64,000 nucleotides of DNA from Nitrosomonadaceae bacterium (GTDB lineage Bacteria; Pseudomonadota; Gammaproteobacteria; Burkholderiales; Nitrosomonadaceae): positions 1 to 64,000 of the forward strand of contig PBKR01000013.1 in assembly GCA_002721545.1 (NCBI GenBank), read 5' to 3'. Below the pieces are notes generated by a model, which saw nothing but the letters and a program-made list of their open reading frames with translations, searched no databases and had not been told where the DNA came from. Both the position numbers and the translations under genes were made by a program. Below are positions 10,459-21,283 of this stretch, in pieces. Position 1 is the stretch's first letter, and each line of letters opens with the position of its first letter.

Positions 10459-11919
10459 TCAAATATGTAATGCCCTGTTATCTACCGCTAATGCAGCTTC
10501 ATGAAAAACTTCAGACAGAGAAGGATGGGCGTGAACAATACGAGCCAGATCCTCACTACTAGCAGCAAATTCAATTGCTACAACTGCCTCAGAAATCATC
10601 TCTGAAACATAAGGACCTATCATGTGTACGCCCAGTATCCGGTCGGTATTAGCATCAGCAATAACCTTAATGAATCCCTTTGCTTCACCAAGCGCACGTG
10701 CTCGCCCATTTGCCATAAATGGAAATTGACCTACTTTATACTTTACCCCAGATGTTTTTAATTCCTGCTCTGTCTTACCTACCCAAGCAATCTCTGGTGA
10801 TGTATATATTACCCAAGGTATTGCATCTAAGTTTATTGCCGGAAGGTTTTTTGTTTGGTTTGCTATTTTGTCAGCAATCTCTTCAGCTACTGCCAAACCC
10901 TCCTCAGAAGCTTTATGTGCTAACATTGGCCCTCTAACAACATCTCCTATGGCATATATATCTATTAAATTAGTACGACAATGAGTATCAACTTGAATGT
11001 AGCCACCATCATCAATCTTTAAGCCAACTGACTCAGCACCTAAATCAGCAGAATTTGGGATCCTTCCAACTGACACAATCACTTTATCTACTTCCAATTT
11101 CTGTTGGTTTTTATTTGAATCAACATAATTTACCACAACAATCTTCCCAGTTGATTTGATATCAATAACCTTAGCTCCTGTCTCTATATTTAACCCCAGC
11201 TCTCTAGTAAAAATTTTCTTTGCCTCTTTTGCCAGCTGCTCATCAATAGTTGATAGGAAGTTGGGCATTGCTTCAAGTAAAGTTACTGCTGAACCAAGCC
11301 TTCTCCAAACACTAGCCATTTCTAGACCAATAACACCTGCACCAATGATTCCCAATCTTTTAGGTGCCTTAGTCAGCGCCAACGCTCCTTGATTATCAAG
11401 AATATATTCATTATCAATTGGGATAGAAGGAAGAGGGCGTGGCATAGAGCCTGTTGCAATAATTATGTATTTTGCCTCAACCGTTTCTACTTTATCACCA
11501 CTTTTAATATTAATTATCCAATTTTCCCCAGATTTTTTTTTCTTTACAAATCTTCCTCTCCCATGTATCGACATGACCTTATTCTTTTTAAACAACATAG
11601 CGATACCACGAGTAAAAGATTCAACGATTTTTTCCTTACGAGAAATCATTACAGGTATATCTACTGATAAGCCTTCCACATTAATTCCATGTGCAGAATA
11701 TTTATTTGCTACGCGCTCATAATTCTCAGAAGACTCAAGCAAAGCCTTAGAAGGAATACAGCCTACATTTAAACAAGTACCTCCAAGGCTTGCGCCCCCC
11801 TTAGAATCTTCCCACTCATCAATACATGCTGTTTTAAGTCCTAATTGAGCGCATCGGATTGCCGCTACATAACCACCAGGGCCTGCTCCGATAACAACCA
11901 CATCAAATATTTGATCCAT
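10459..11919 (-). CDS. lpdA: Dihydrolipoamide dehydrogenase (E3)
   Basis: 486 aa flavoprotein disulfide reductase. The FAD motif is GAGPGGYVAA at 11-20, the redox-active disulfide is Cys49/Cys54 in GGTCLNVGCIPSK, and the NAD-binding motif is GAGVIGLEMASVW. The C-terminal catalytic His-Glu pair lies in HAHPSLSEVFHEA. It reoxidises the lipoyl group of the E2 subunit. As the last gene of sucA-sucB-lpdA it is the E3 of the 2-oxoglutarate dehydrogenase complex, and possibly of other complexes too. It lies 69 bases downstream of sucB. Confidence 0.97.
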   Translation of the reverse strand: MDQIFDVVVIGAGPGGYVAAIRCAQLGLKTACIDEWEDSKGGASLGGTCLNVGCIPSKALLESSENYERVANKYSAHGINVEGLSVDIPVMISRKEKIVESFTRGIAMLFKKNKVMSIHGRGRFVKKKKSGENWIINIKSGDKVETVEAKYIIIATGSMPRPLPSIPIDNEYILDNQGALALTKAPKRLGIIGAGVIGLEMASVWRRLGSAVTLLEAMPNFLSTIDEQLAKEAKKIFTRELGLNIETGAKVIDIKSTGKIVVVNYVDSNKNQQKLEVDKVIVSVGRIPNSADLGAESVGLKIDDGGYIQVDTHCRTNLIDIYAIGDVVRGPMLAHKASEEGLAVAEEIADKIANQTKNLPAINLDAIPWVIYTSPEIAWVGKTEQELKTSGVKYKVGQFPFMANGRARALGEAKGFIKVIADANTDRILGVHMIGPYVSEMISEAVVAIEFAASSEDLARIVHAHPSLSEVFHEAALAVDNRALHI

Positions 11920-11988
11920 TTTATATTCTTATAAAATAATGTTAAATATTAAGTATCAATTATAAATATATGTTTATAATAATTAAAG

Positions 11989-13167
11989 CTAATCCTGTAA
12001 CAACGGATTCATAGGGGACTCCAGCACCTCCTTAATTGCTACAAGAGAAAGCACCGCTTCACGTCCATCTACAATCCTATGGTCATAAGATAAAGCTAGA
12101 AAATTCATTGGGCGAATTACTACTTGCCCATTTATTGCTACAGGACGCTCTTTAATTGCATGAACGCCAAGAATTGCGCTTTGAGGCGGGGTAATGATAG
12201 GGGGAGAAAGCATTGAACCAAAAACACCACCATTTGTAATAGAAAAAGTGCCTCCCGTTAACTCTTCGATCTTCAGCCTACCTTCCTTAGCCCTAATTCC
12301 AAAATCATGAATTTGCTTTTCAATTTCGGGCTGCGAAAGACGATCTGCATTTCGAAGAATTGGTACGACTAATCCACGAGGACTCCCTACTGCAATACCA
12401 ATATCATAATACCCATGATAAATAATATCTTTTCCATCTACTGAAGAATTAATAATAGGAAATTTTTTTAAAGCAGCTACAACAGCCTTAACAAAAAAAG
12501 AAGTAAACCCTAATTTCACTCCGTGCTCTTTCTTGAATTTTTCTTTATACCTGGCACGAAAGTCAATTATCGCTTGCATATCAACTTCATTAAACGTTGT
12601 CAGGATTGCTGCTGTAGATTGTGACTGAACCATCCTTTCTGCAATTCGTAAACGTAATCTAGACATTGCTACTCGTTTCTCTGGCCGATCATTGTTTGTT
12701 AACATGGCCTTATTATCTGTGACTTCTTGATTAGGCTGTGATTCTCTATGTCCCGCTATATCTTCCTTTACAATACGTCCACCACGCCCACTACCGCGAA
12801 TAGCACGGATCTCTTCCAAATCAAGATTTCTCTCTGCGGCTATTCTCTTGGCAGCCGGCATCATTAAAGGTTTTTCTGTATTAAAAGCTTTCTTATTAGT
12901 ATTTTCATCTACTTTAGAGGGTGCTATAGCTTCAGAATCTATTGTAGCAATTAACTCACTACTGACCACCGTGGCTCCATCACCCTTAATAATCTTCGTT
13001 AATTTACCAGATACTGGTGCCGGTAACTCCAGTACAACTTTATCAGTTTCAATATCTATCAAATTTTCATCACGCTCAATATACTCACCTTCTTTTTTAT
13101 TCCAAGAAACAAGAGTAGCTTCTGCTACTGACTCTGATAGGACCGGAACTTTTACTTCAACTTCCAT
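11989..13167 (-). CDS. sucB: Dihydrolipoyllysine succinyltransferase (E2 of 2-oxoglutarate dehydrogenase)
   Basis: 392 aa. It has a single N-terminal lipoyl domain with the lipoylated Lys43 in [10 protein letters not shown], then a linker. A peripheral subunit-binding domain near 97-135 contains [12 protein letters not shown] and [11 protein letters not shown]. The catalytic acyltransferase domain has the active-site motif [11 protein letters not shown] near the C-terminus. It transfers succinyl groups to CoA and forms the core of the complex. Only 15 bases separate it from sucA, so it is clearly co-transcribed. Confidence 0.97.
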   Translation of the reverse strand: MEVEVKVPVLSESVAEATLVSWNKKEGEYIERDENLIDIETDKVVLELPAPVSGKLTKIIKGDGATVVSSELIATIDSEAIAPSKVDENTNKKAFNTEKPLMMPAAKRIAAERNLDLEEIRAIRGSGRGGRIVKEDIAGHRESQPNQEVTDNKAMLTNNDRPEKRVAMSRLRLRIAERMVQSQSTAAILTTFNEVDMQAIIDFRARYKEKFKKEHGVKLGFTSFFVKAVVAALKKFPIINSSVDGKDIIYHGYYDIGIAVGSPRGLVVPILRNADRLSQPEIEKQIHDFGIRAKEGRLKIEELTGGTFSITNGGVFGSMLSPPIITPPQSAILGVHAIKERPVAINGQVVIRPMNFLALSYDHRIVDGREAVLSLVAIKEVLESPMNPLLQD

Positions 13168-13182
13168 GGCTATTCCTCTGAG

Positions 13183-16023
13183 TTAAATTCTCTTGCAAAA
13201 TGCATCTGCAAGCAATTCTTTTTTTTGGAAATTATGCTTGGCCAGATACCCTGCAGCTGGAGATGCAGACGATGGGCGCATTGCACTATAGAGAGTTTGA
13301 TTAAGCCCAAGGTGCTGCAATAAATAATGTTGAATTCGGTGCCACGCCCCCTGATTCCCTGGCTCTTCCTGGCACCATAACAATTCCTTTGCTTGTAGAT
13401 AACGGTTAATTTCAGCCTGAAATTCATCATGAGGAAACGGGTATAATTGTTCAATACGGACAATTACTATATCCTCAATTTTCTGTTCTTTACGGTAAGC
13501 TAAAAGATCGTAATAAACTTTTCCGCTACAGGCAATAATTCGCCTTACTTTCTTGCAATTAAATTTTTTATTCTCAGCAATAACTGGATTAAATTCACCA
13601 TGAGCCAAATCATCTAAACTTGATACTGAGTTTTTCTGGCGCAGCATACTTTTTGGACTCATAATTATAAGTGGCTTGCGTATCTTTCTAATCATTTGGC
13701 GCCGCAATAAGTGAAACATTTGAGATGGTGTAGATGGCACGCAAACTTGCATATTGTACTCTGCACATAATTGCAGATAGCGCTCGATCCGGCCGGAGGA
13801 GTGCTCAGGGCCCTGACCTTCATATCCATGTGGAAGTATCATTACCAATCCACATAGACGACCCCATTTTGCTTCTCCAGATGCAATAAATTGATCAATT
13901 ACTACCTGCGCACCATTTGCAAAATCTCCGAATTGTGCTTCCCATACCACAAGATTATTAGGCGCAGCTGTTGCATAACCATACTCAAACGCCAAAACCG
14001 CCTCTTCCGACAACATAGAGTCAATAATTTCGATATCTGGTTGTTCCTTTTCAATATTACGAAGTGGAATATAAGTACGATCATTCACCCCCATCGAATT
14101 TGAATTTTGGTTATGAAGTACTGCATGGCGATGAAAAAAAGTTCCACGACCCGAATCCTGTCCAGAAATGCGTATAGGAAATCCATCACTTAAAAGCCCT
14201 GCATAAGCTAAATTTTCTGCCATACCCCAATCTAAAGGCAATTTACCTTCTCCCATCAACCTTCGATCATCAAGAATCTTTTGAACCCGGGAATGTACTT
14301 TAAAAGTTTTAGGTATCTTTGTAATACGCGTTGCTAGATGCTTAATTTTATTTATCGGTATCCCCGTCATTACCTTCTGATTCCACTTAACTGGCTTTAT
14401 AAATGGCGCCCAATGTGTTGTGCCAGAATATTTTTTTCCATTATAAATAGTTTTATTAGGGTTAATTCCTGCATCCATATCTTTACGATAATTTGCAAGC
14501 ATTGTGTCAGCCTCACCTGCTACAATAACCCCTTCTGTTTCTAATTTATCAGCATAGAGTTTACGTACGCCTATGTGTTGATCAATAATTTTGTACATCA
14601 ACGGCTGCGTAACCATTGGCTCATCCTGTTCATTATGGCCAAGGCGACGAAAACATACCATATCTATTACCACGTCTTTTTTAAACTTCATCCGAAAATC
14701 TAAAGCAATTTCGGTTACCATAACAACTGCCTCAGGGTCATCACCATTCACATGAAATATAGGAGCCTCAATCATTTTTGAAACTTCAGTACAATACAAT
14801 GTAGACCGAGAATCTCTGACGTCTGATGTAGTAAAACCAATTTGGTTATTAATGATGACATGAACTGTCCCACCAGTCCCATAACCACGGGTCTGAGATA
14901 AATTTAATGATTCCATTACTACACCTTGACCAGAAAAAGCAGCATCACCATGCAGCAATACTGGCAATACTAGCTTACCCTCTCTATCACATAATCGATG
15001 TTGTCTAGCGCGCACTGAACCTTCCACAACAGGATTTACAATTTCAAGATGAGAAGGATTAAATGCTAATGTTGCTCGCATGATTCCACCTGGGGTCTGA
15101 ATAGATGAAGAAAATCCCTGATGATACTTCACATCCCCAGCAGTTAACTCTTGAATATGGTTATTCTCGAATTCTTTAAATAAATTAGCTGGCATTTTAC
15201 CTAATGTATTTATCAGTACATTAAGCCGCCCACGATGTGCCATGCCGATAACCACCTCCTGTATTTTCATCTTCCCAGCTCGCTGCAATAAATTATCTAG
15301 CAGTGGGACCATACTTTCACCCCCCTCTCCAGAGAATCTTTTTTGTCCGACATAACGAGTATGTAAATATTTTTCTAATCCTTCCGCAGCAATAACACGT
15401 TCTAAAATTCGCAACTTATATTCATTAGAAAAATTTGGCTTAGCATGAGTTCCTTCTATACGGGCCTGTATCCACCGCTTCTGTTCTGTATCATTAATAT
15501 ACATATACTCTACTCCAATATTCCCGCAGTAAATACGTTGAAGTAACTGCAAAATATCACGTAAAGATAAAAATTCTGGCCCAACCAACGAACCAGTATG
15601 AAACACCATGTCCATATCTTCCTCATTTAATCCATAAAAACTTGGATCAAGCATAGGAACATATGGCTTCTGTAATTGTTTGAGTGGATCAAGAGTCGCC
15701 TGACGAACACCTTGAAAACGAAAAGCATTGATAATCTGTAACACTGATACCTGTTTCCGCTCCTCTATAGTGTTCTGTGCATACTGAGATAAACTGTAAT
15801 TTCTCTTACGCCGTTCTTTCTCTACATTAATAAATGACTCAATGATTTGGCTATGAATGACATCTTTTGAAGCCCCTTCCTTTTTTGATTTTAGCTTATC
15901 AAAATATTCACACCACTCAGGAGGCACAGTAGTTGAGTTCTGCAGATAATCTTCATAAAGAGCCTCAATAAAAGGTGCATTTGCGCCATATAAAATTGAA
16001 GTTTTAAATAATTCCTTAATCAT
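13183..16023 (-). CDS. sucA: 2-oxoglutarate dehydrogenase E1 component
   Basis: 946 aa thiamine-diphosphate enzyme. The N-terminus has the small E2-binding segment seen in SucA, including LYEDYLQNSTTVPPEW. The core shows GMAHRGRLNVLINTLGK, GDAAFSGQG and the NNQIGFTTS stretch of the ThDP/Mg site, and EQYPF-type residues near the C-terminus. It decarboxylates 2-oxoglutarate. Its presence means an intact oxidative TCA cycle, which argues against an obligate methylotroph such as the AT-rich Methylophilaceae, where this enzyme is generally absent. Confidence 0.98.
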   Translation of the reverse strand: MIKELFKTSILYGANAPFIEALYEDYLQNSTTVPPEWCEYFDKLKSKKEGASKDVIHSQIIESFINVEKERRKRNYSLSQYAQNTIEERKQVSVLQIINAFRFQGVRQATLDPLKQLQKPYVPMLDPSFYGLNEEDMDMVFHTGSLVGPEFLSLRDILQLLQRIYCGNIGVEYMYINDTEQKRWIQARIEGTHAKPNFSNEYKLRILERVIAAEGLEKYLHTRYVGQKRFSGEGGESMVPLLDNLLQRAGKMKIQEVVIGMAHRGRLNVLINTLGKMPANLFKEFENNHIQELTAGDVKYHQGFSSSIQTPGGIMRATLAFNPSHLEIVNPVVEGSVRARQHRLCDREGKLVLPVLLHGDAAFSGQGVVMESLNLSQTRGYGTGGTVHVIINNQIGFTTSDVRDSRSTLYCTEVSKMIEAPIFHVNGDDPEAVVMVTEIALDFRMKFKKDVVIDMVCFRRLGHNEQDEPMVTQPLMYKIIDQHIGVRKLYADKLETEGVIVAGEADTMLANYRKDMDAGINPNKTIYNGKKYSGTTHWAPFIKPVKWNQKVMTGIPINKIKHLATRITKIPKTFKVHSRVQKILDDRRLMGEGKLPLDWGMAENLAYAGLLSDGFPIRISGQDSGRGTFFHRHAVLHNQNSNSMGVNDRTYIPLRNIEKEQPDIEIIDSMLSEEAVLAFEYGYATAAPNNLVVWEAQFGDFANGAQVVIDQFIASGEAKWGRLCGLVMILPHGYEGQGPEHSSGRIERYLQLCAEYNMQVCVPSTPSQMFHLLRRQMIRKIRKPLIIMSPKSMLRQKNSVSSLDDLAHGEFNPVIAENKKFNCKKVRRIIACSGKVYYDLLAYRKEQKIEDIVIVRIEQLYPFPHDEFQAEINRYLQAKELLWCQEEPGNQGAWHRIQHYLLQHLGLNQTLYSAMRPSSASPAAGYLAKHNFQKKELLADAFCKRI

Positions 16024-16061
16024 AATAACTAATTTGCTTTATAAACAGCTTACAGAACACA

Positions 16062-17363
16062 CTATTCACGCTCTGCAATAGGTAGTACTTTTCTCGTACT
16101 CTTACCAGTGTACAGTTGGCGTGGTCGCCCAATTTTTTGCTCAGGATCAGAAATCATCTCACTCCACTGAGCAACCCATCCTACAGTACGTGCTGTAGCA
16201 AAAATAGCTGTAAACATAGATGCGGGAATACCTAGAGCGCGCTGCACTATACCAGAATAAAAATCAACATTTGGATAAAGCTTTCTTGAGATAAAATACT
16301 CATCCTCCAAGGCAATTTTCTCTAATTTCATTGCAAGCTTAAATAACCTATCATCCTGCAGTCCCAATTCATCTAATACTTCATGACATGTTTCACGCAT
16401 TAGCTTTGCTCGAGGATCAAAATTTTTATACACCCTGTGACCAAACCCTACTAGCCTGAAATTATCATTTGAGTCTTTTGCTCGGGCAATATACTGACTG
16501 ATACGAGTTTCATCACCAATTTCTTCTAGCATATTTAGACAAGCTTCATTAGCCCCCCCATGTGCTGGGCCCCATAAACATGCAATACCTGCAGAGATAC
16601 AAGCAAATGGATTTGCTCCACTTGACCCAGCTAGACGAACTGTAGACGTAGAAGCATTCTGTTCATGGTCAGCATGTAAGATTAGAATACGATCAAGTGC
16701 TCGCGCTAAAACAGGGTTTGGCTTATACTCTTCAGCAGGTACAGCAAACATCATATGCATAAAATTTTGAGCATAGCTAAGATGATTTTGTGGATAATTA
16801 AAAGGATGGCCAAGATTATATTTATATGCCATTGCAGTAATATTTGGTAATTTTGCAATTAAATGTATAGCTGACTCTTCACGATTCTGGATATCTGAAA
16901 CATCTAAGGCCTCATGATAAAATGCTGATAAAGCACCAACTACTCCTACAGTTACAGCCATTGGATGAGCGTCACGACGAAACCCTTGATAAAACTGTAT
17001 CAATTGCTCATGAACCATTGAATGCGCATTAATTGCCTTCACAAATGATGTTTTTTGCTCAGCTGTAGGTAATTCACCTTTCATGAGTAACCAGCATACC
17101 TCCATAAAATCACAGTGTTCTGCTAACTGCTCAATTGGATAGCCTCGATAGAGCAAAATTCCTTTCTCACCATCAATAAAAGTTATCTCTGACCTACTGC
17201 TAGCTGTTGAAAGAAAGCCTGGATCATATGTAAACAGACCGCTTTTTGCATGTAATTTACGAATATCTATCACATCAGGGCCCATGCTTCCTGACAAAAT
17301 TGGAAGTTCTGCAGGCTGTTTATTAATTTCTAGATCCAATTTAGCTATTTTCTTTTGGTCCAT
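16062..17363 (-). CDS. gltA: Citrate synthase
   Basis: 433 aa, hexameric type II citrate synthase. Active-site residues are in [16 protein letters not shown] (His, and the Arg that follows), the earlier [11 protein letters not shown] motif (His) and the C-terminal Asp region near [15 protein letters not shown]. It condenses acetyl-CoA and oxaloacetate. Proteins of this type are normally inhibited by NADH. It lies between the sdh genes and sucA, so citrate entry and the middle of the cycle are encoded together. Confidence 0.97.
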   Translation of the reverse strand: MDQKKIAKLDLEINKQPAELPILSGSMGPDVIDIRKLHAKSGLFTYDPGFLSTASSRSEITFIDGEKGILLYRGYPIEQLAEHCDFMEVCWLLMKGELPTAEQKTSFVKAINAHSMVHEQLIQFYQGFRRDAHPMAVTVGVVGALSAFYHEALDVSDIQNREESAIHLIAKLPNITAMAYKYNLGHPFNYPQNHLSYAQNFMHMMFAVPAEEYKPNPVLARALDRILILHADHEQNASTSTVRLAGSSGANPFACISAGIACLWGPAHGGANEACLNMLEEIGDETRISQYIARAKDSNDNFRLVGFGHRVYKNFDPRAKLMRETCHEVLDELGLQDDRLFKLAMKLEKIALEDEYFISRKLYPNVDFYSGIVQRALGIPASMFTAIFATARTVGWVAQWSEMISDPEQKIGRPRQLYTGKSTRKVLPIAERE

Positions 17364-17413
17364 ATGACATCTCCACTATTTTTACGATTATGTAACAACT
17401 TTGACAGATTAAA

Positions 17414-17647
17414 TTAACTTGTCTGTATAAGCTGTAATACCGGCTGTAATTTCCTATTTCCCACTTTCTTTTTTGACATAATCGTATCCCATAAATCATT
17501 ATCAGAAAGACTAAGTAAAGCATCAAATTGCTCCTGTTCAGCTTCATTAAGCTGCATATAATGCTTATCCACAAATCCCTGTAATATAATATCTAATTCA
17601 AGCATACCCCGGCGACAGCGCCAACGAATACGATTTAAGTTTTTCAT
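17414..17647 (-). CDS. sdhE: Succinate dehydrogenase flavinylation factor SdhE (SDH5/CptB family)
   Basis: 77 aa. The conserved family motif is RRGMLELD (residues 13-20), which contains the RGxxE core that contacts SdhA while FAD is attached covalently. Its start overlaps the sdhB stop through an ATGA junction, and gltA follows 50 bases later. This sdhB-sdhE-gltA placement is typical of betaproteobacteria and supports the call for so small a protein. It is a cytoplasmic assembly chaperone. Confidence 0.9.
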   Translation of the reverse strand: MKNLNRIRWRCRRGMLELDIILQGFVDKHYMQLNEAEQEQFDALLSLSDNDLWDTIMSKKKVGNRKLQPVLQLIQTS

Positions 17648-18339
17648 ACCATTCTCTTTACCATCATACCCTTTATTTTGTTTATTGCTTTTGTAGGATT
17701 TAATCCTTTAGGACAAGTATCCACACAATTCATAATTGTATGACAGCGAAATAAACGATAGGGGTCTTCAAGGTAGTCTAATCGCTCAGCTGCAGCCTGG
17801 TCGCGACTATCTGAAAGAAAGCGATATGCTTGTAACAATCCAGCGGGACCAATAAATTTATCAGGATTCCACCAAAAAGAAGGGCATGCTGTAGAACAAC
17901 ATGCACACAGTACGCACTCATACTCACCATCAAGTTCTGCTCTTTCAGCTGGAGATTGTAACCTTTCAGTTTCTGGTGGAGGATCATTATTAATTAGATA
18001 AGGCTTAATTGATCGATACTGCTTAAAAAATTGCGTCATATCTACTATCAAATCACGTATAACAGGCAACCCTGGTAGCGGCTTTAACTCAACAGGCTCT
18101 TTTAAACTCGCAATTGGTGTGATACAAGCTAGCCCATTACGACCATTAATATTCATACCATCAGAGCCACACACACCCTCCCTACACGATCGACGTAAGC
18201 TCAGACTATCATCGACTGTTTTAATACGTATCAGCGCATCAAGCAACATTTTATCAGAAGGTTTTAGATCTATATCATAGTCCTGCATATAAGGCTTTTC
18301 ATCATTGTCTGGATCGTATCGATAAATTGAAAAATGCAT
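17644..18339 (-). CDS. sdhB: Succinate dehydrogenase iron-sulfur subunit
   Basis: About 231 aa from ATG 18339; an upstream in-frame TTG at 18351 would add MGLR but gives a less typical N-terminus. The [2Fe-2S] cluster site is in [19 protein letters not shown]. The [4Fe-4S]/[3Fe-4S] cysteines lie in [16 protein letters not shown] and [17 protein letters not shown]. It carries electrons from SdhA to the ubiquinone site at the membrane anchor. The gap to sdhA is about 96 bases, longer than the other joins in this operon. Confidence 0.96.
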   Translation of the reverse strand: MHFSIYRYDPDNDEKPYMQDYDIDLKPSDKMLLDALIRIKTVDDSLSLRRSCREGVCGSDGMNINGRNGLACITPIASLKEPVELKPLPGLPVIRDLIVDMTQFFKQYRSIKPYLINNDPPPETERLQSPAERAELDGEYECVLCACCSTACPSFWWNPDKFIGPAGLLQAYRFLSDSRDQAAAERLDYLEDPYRLFRCHTIMNCVDTCPKGLNPTKAINKIKGMMVKRMV

Positions 18340-18435
18340 ACGTAGCCCCAAATATTAATATTAAAATAAATATTATTAACAGTTACATAAAAAAATATAT
18401 TAATCCATTTTCTAATTATACTAGCACCTAAATAC

Positions 18436-20199
18436 TTAGTATATTCTCGCTTCTGGTGGAAATGATTTTACTGTTAATGGCTTTAACCGTACTGGCTTAT
18501 AATCAATGCGGCGACCTTCCTTAAAATATAGTGAGTGTTTCAGCCAATTATCATCATTCCGTATAGAAAAATCCTCTCGCGCATGAGCACCACGACTTTC
18601 ATTACGAGCTTCTGCTGATACCATAGTTGCCAATGCCACCTCTGCTAAATTACTAAGTTCAAGTGCCTCTATACGAGCTGTATTAAATACCTTACTTTTA
18701 TCCTTAATCTCAGTATTATCTATACGCTTTGCAATTTCACTGATTTTATCTACACCTTCTTTCAATAAATCAGGAAAACGAAATACTCCACAATGTTTCT
18801 GCATAGCCTTACGTAATTCTTCAGCAGTTTGGGCTACATTTTCTCCATTCTTTTGATTATCTAATCGAGCAACTCGAGCTAATGACATATCCACAGAATT
18901 TGTATGTAATTTTTTATGATGTGGCATTTTTTTCAAGTCTTCTATAATTTTCTTTCCTGCAGCACGCCCAAACACAAGAATATCAAGTAACGAATTAGTC
19001 CCTAAGCGATTAGCACCATGAACTGATAGGCAAGCACACTCTCCAACAGCGTACAAACCCTGTATTACTTCTTCAGGTCCAGTATTATAAGGAGTAACTA
19101 CTTGTCCATATAGATTTGTAGGAATTCCACCCATCATATAGTGCGCAGTTGGAACAACTGGAATTGGGTCTTTAATTGGATCCACCTGTGCAAATTTAAT
19201 AGCAATTTCACGAATGCCTGGTAGCCTCCTATTAATAATATCTGCATTAAGATGATTAAGTTTTAATAAAAGATGGTCAGTATTGCCTCCACAACCACGT
19301 CCCTCTTTTATCTCCATAGTCAAGGCACGAGAGACTACATCACGACTTGCAAGATCCTTTGCATTAGGTGCATAACGCTCCATAAATCGCTCACCATCCT
19401 TATTTATAAGAAACCCGCCTTCTCCACGCACAGCTTCACTAATAAGTACGCCAGCGCCATATACGCCCGTAGGATGGAACTGCCAAAACTCCATATCTTC
19501 TAGCGGCACTCCACTACGTGCCGCCATACCAAGACCATCGCCAGTATTAATAAATGCATTAGTACTAGCCTGAAAACCCCGTCCTGCCCCCCCTGTAGCC
19601 AATAAAACAACCTTTGCCTGAAGGACCGAAATCCCTCCTGTCTCCATTTCGAGAGCTGTTACTCCAGTTACATCCCCCTGCTCATCCCGAACCAAATCTA
19701 ACCCCATCCATTCAACGAAAAATTGGGTATTAGCATATACATTACGCTGATACAATGTATGCAAAAGAGCATGCCCAGTTCGGTCAGCTGCTGAACAGGA
19801 ACGTGTTGCCTGCGCACCACCAAAATTTTGAGACTGCCCTCCAAAAGGCCGTTGATAAATTTTTCCGTTTTCTAATCGATCAAAGTGCATGCCAAAGTGC
19901 TCTAGCTCGTAGACCACTTCATTTGCCTGACGGCACATAAATTCAATAGCATCCTGATCACCAAGGTAATCTGACCCTTTAACAGTGTCATACATATGCC
20001 AATGCCAATTATCTTCAGTTACATTACCTAATGATGCTGCAATGCCTCCTTGTGCAGCTACAGTATGCGAACGAGTAGGAAAAACTTTAGATAACACTGC
20101 AACTTTAAATCCTGCTTCTGAAAGCTGCAAGGCAGCGCGCATACCAGCACCACCTGCTCCAACTATAACCGCATCAAATTTTCTTTTTATGATTTTCAT
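18436..20199 (-). CDS. sdhA: Succinate dehydrogenase flavoprotein subunit
   Basis: About 587 aa from ATG 20199, matching the usual 588. A GTG at 20214 is also in frame but would overlap sdhD. The FAD motif is [14 protein letters not shown], the covalent FAD histidine is in [13 protein letters not shown], and catalytic residues lie in [20 protein letters not shown]. It oxidises succinate to fumarate at the cytoplasmic face of the inner membrane. Start ATG is 5 bases after the sdhD stop. FAD attachment would need SdhE, encoded two genes downstream. Confidence 0.97.
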   Translation of the reverse strand: MKIIKRKFDAVIVGAGGAGMRAALQLSEAGFKVAVLSKVFPTRSHTVAAQGGIAASLGNVTEDNWHWHMYDTVKGSDYLGDQDAIEFMCRQANEVVYELEHFGMHFDRLENGKIYQRPFGGQSQNFGGAQATRSCSAADRTGHALLHTLYQRNVYANTQFFVEWMGLDLVRDEQGDVTGVTALEMETGGISVLQAKVVLLATGGAGRGFQASTNAFINTGDGLGMAARSGVPLEDMEFWQFHPTGVYGAGVLISEAVRGEGGFLINKDGERFMERYAPNAKDLASRDVVSRALTMEIKEGRGCGGNTDHLLLKLNHLNADIINRRLPGIREIAIKFAQVDPIKDPIPVVPTAHYMMGGIPTNLYGQVVTPYNTGPEEVIQGLYAVGECACLSVHGANRLGTNSLLDILVFGRAAGKKIIEDLKKMPHHKKLHTNSVDMSLARVARLDNQKNGENVAQTAEELRKAMQKHCGVFRFPDLLKEGVDKISEIAKRIDNTEIKDKSKVFNTARIEALELSNLAEVALATMVSAEARNESRGAHAREDFSIRNDDNWLKHSLYFKEGRRIDYKPVRLKPLTVKSFPPEARIY

Positions 20200-20204
20200 G
20201 TTAG

Positions 20205-20549
20205 CTAGCCCCACATAATTTCAATAGCCCAGATGGCATAAAAAAATAATGATAAAACAACTAACACCTGAAGAATTAAACGTATATTTGTTTTATGAAT
20301 ATAATCCATCAAAATATTACGCAAACCAATCCAAGCATGCCAACACAAACTTAGAAAAGCAAGGAAAGTAAATATACGCATCCACTGATTGGAAAACATA
20401 GTCTTCCAGCTTGTATAGTCTTGTGGTGATATTTTAAATAATAATGCAATTATTAATATGATATAAATTGCCATTACAACAGCAGTAATACGTTGTATTA
20501 ACCAATCTATTAATCCGTAACGAGCGCCAGTTACTACTCTGCTCACCAT
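20205..20549 (-). CDS. sdhD: Succinate dehydrogenase membrane anchor subunit D
   Basis: 114 aa with three predicted transmembrane helices (about 20-38, 57-76 and 87-110). Ligand-type histidine sits in [16 protein letters not shown], which matches the SdhD haem b/quinone region. It anchors the SdhAB pair with SdhC. It overlaps the end of sdhC by 7 bases, and its stop is 5 bases before the sdhA ATG. Confidence 0.92.
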   Translation of the reverse strand: MVSRVVTGARYGLIDWLIQRITAVVMAIYIILIIALLFKISPQDYTSWKTMFSNQWMRIFTFLAFLSLCWHAWIGLRNILMDYIHKTNIRLILQVLVVLSLFFYAIWAIEIMWG

Positions 20550-20935
20550 ATTCCAGCCCCAAATAATAAAGTTAAAATAATACTAAATAAAAAAACTAAC
20601 ACACTGCTTTTTCTTGACTGTCCTAGCCCCTCTCCAAAATGTAAATCAAGAGCCAAATGCCTTATACCAGCGCATAAATGATGCATGAAAAACCATAATA
20701 AAAATGTTAGGACCACCTTTACAGGAATCCAGGCCAACAGTATATAAGCCTCACTATAACTTTCAGGCGAATCTAATAGCATCTGAAGACCATAAAGAAG
20801 AATAGGAATACCAGGAAAAAAAAGAAATGCCCCGCTTATACGATGAAGGACTGAAACTATAGCTGGAAGTGGTAGCCTGATTTCAGTAAGATTAAGATAT
20901 TTAGGTCGCCTTCTGTACAATTTATCTATTCTCAA
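20543..20935 (-). CDS. sdhC: Succinate dehydrogenase cytochrome b556 subunit C
   Basis: 130 aa with three membrane helices. The N-terminal RRPKYLNL motif is standard for SdhC, SVLHRISG is the conserved first-helix Ser/His/Arg segment, and MHHLCAGIRHLALD carries the haem b histidine. No ATG is available: the first possible start is TTG 20935, immediately after an in-frame TGA (TGATTG), and another TTG lies 5 codons on. The exact start is therefore uncertain, and initiation is likely to be weak. It is the first gene of the sdhC-D-A-B-E-gltA-sucA-sucB-lpdA run. Confidence 0.9.
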   Translation of the reverse strand: MRIDKLYRRRPKYLNLTEIRLPLPAIVSVLHRISGAFLFFPGIPILLYGLQMLLDSPESYSEAYILLAWIPVKVVLTFLLWFFMHHLCAGIRHLALDLHFGEGLGQSRKSSVLVFLFSIILTLLFGAGIW

Positions 20936-20955
20936 TCAATGTTAAATCAGAATCG

Positions 20956-20984
20956 AGTGTAGCCCTTTAAAGATTTAGTTACAA
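20956..20984 (-). promoter_or_regulatory. Probable promoter of the sdh/suc operon
   Basis: On the minus strand, TTGTAA (20979-20984, 4 of 6 to -35 consensus) is followed by an exact 17-base spacer and TACACT (20956-20961, 4 of 6). Transcription would start about 15 bases before the TTG start of sdhC. Position and spacing support it, although the hexamers are imperfect. Confidence 0.45.
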
Positions 20985-21173
20985 GCGCAATCTCTTAGGC
21001 AACATACTTAAATTAACTCTAAATAAATTATTGAATTTGTTCTAATTAAATACGACATATAAATATTTATATAGTTACACGCCCAAGACATGTAATAATG
21101 TACAAAAAATTATCAATAAATAAACGCCTAGAATAGATTTATGTTATGCAATAGTTATAGCAACAAAATGACT

Positions 21174-21182
21174 TGCTATAAT
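21174..21182 (+). promoter_or_regulatory. Extended -10 promoter for mdh
   Basis: TGCTATAAT: a perfect TATAAT (21177-21182) preceded by TGn, the extended -10 element that can work without a good -35. The best -35 at 17-base spacing (GTTATA, 21154-21159) is poor. It predicts a leader of about 95 bases before the mdh start. Confidence 0.5.
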
Positions 21183-21283
21183 ATGATTTCATTCCGCACT
21201 ATACTTGTCCGGCTAAATTTAAATAAAGCCAAATTAATTTTTAAAAATAATTTGGTAACAACCAGCTATATTGGGAGGAAAAA

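Larger units (their letters stand above)
20936..21283. other. Divergent control region between sdhC and mdh
   Basis: 348 A/T-rich bases with no open frame of note. It holds a candidate promoter on each strand (20956-20984 minus, 21174-21182 plus) and a strong ribosome-binding site for mdh at its right end. The two halves of the TCA gene set are expressed outward from this region, so it is the natural place for shared control. I see no convincing operator palindrome. Confidence 0.6.

Noticed and set aside
13170-13463. 97-codon frame overlapping the 3' end of sucA on the same strand
   Set aside because: Lies within sucA in another frame and carries no domain; sucA continues through it with conserved sequence.
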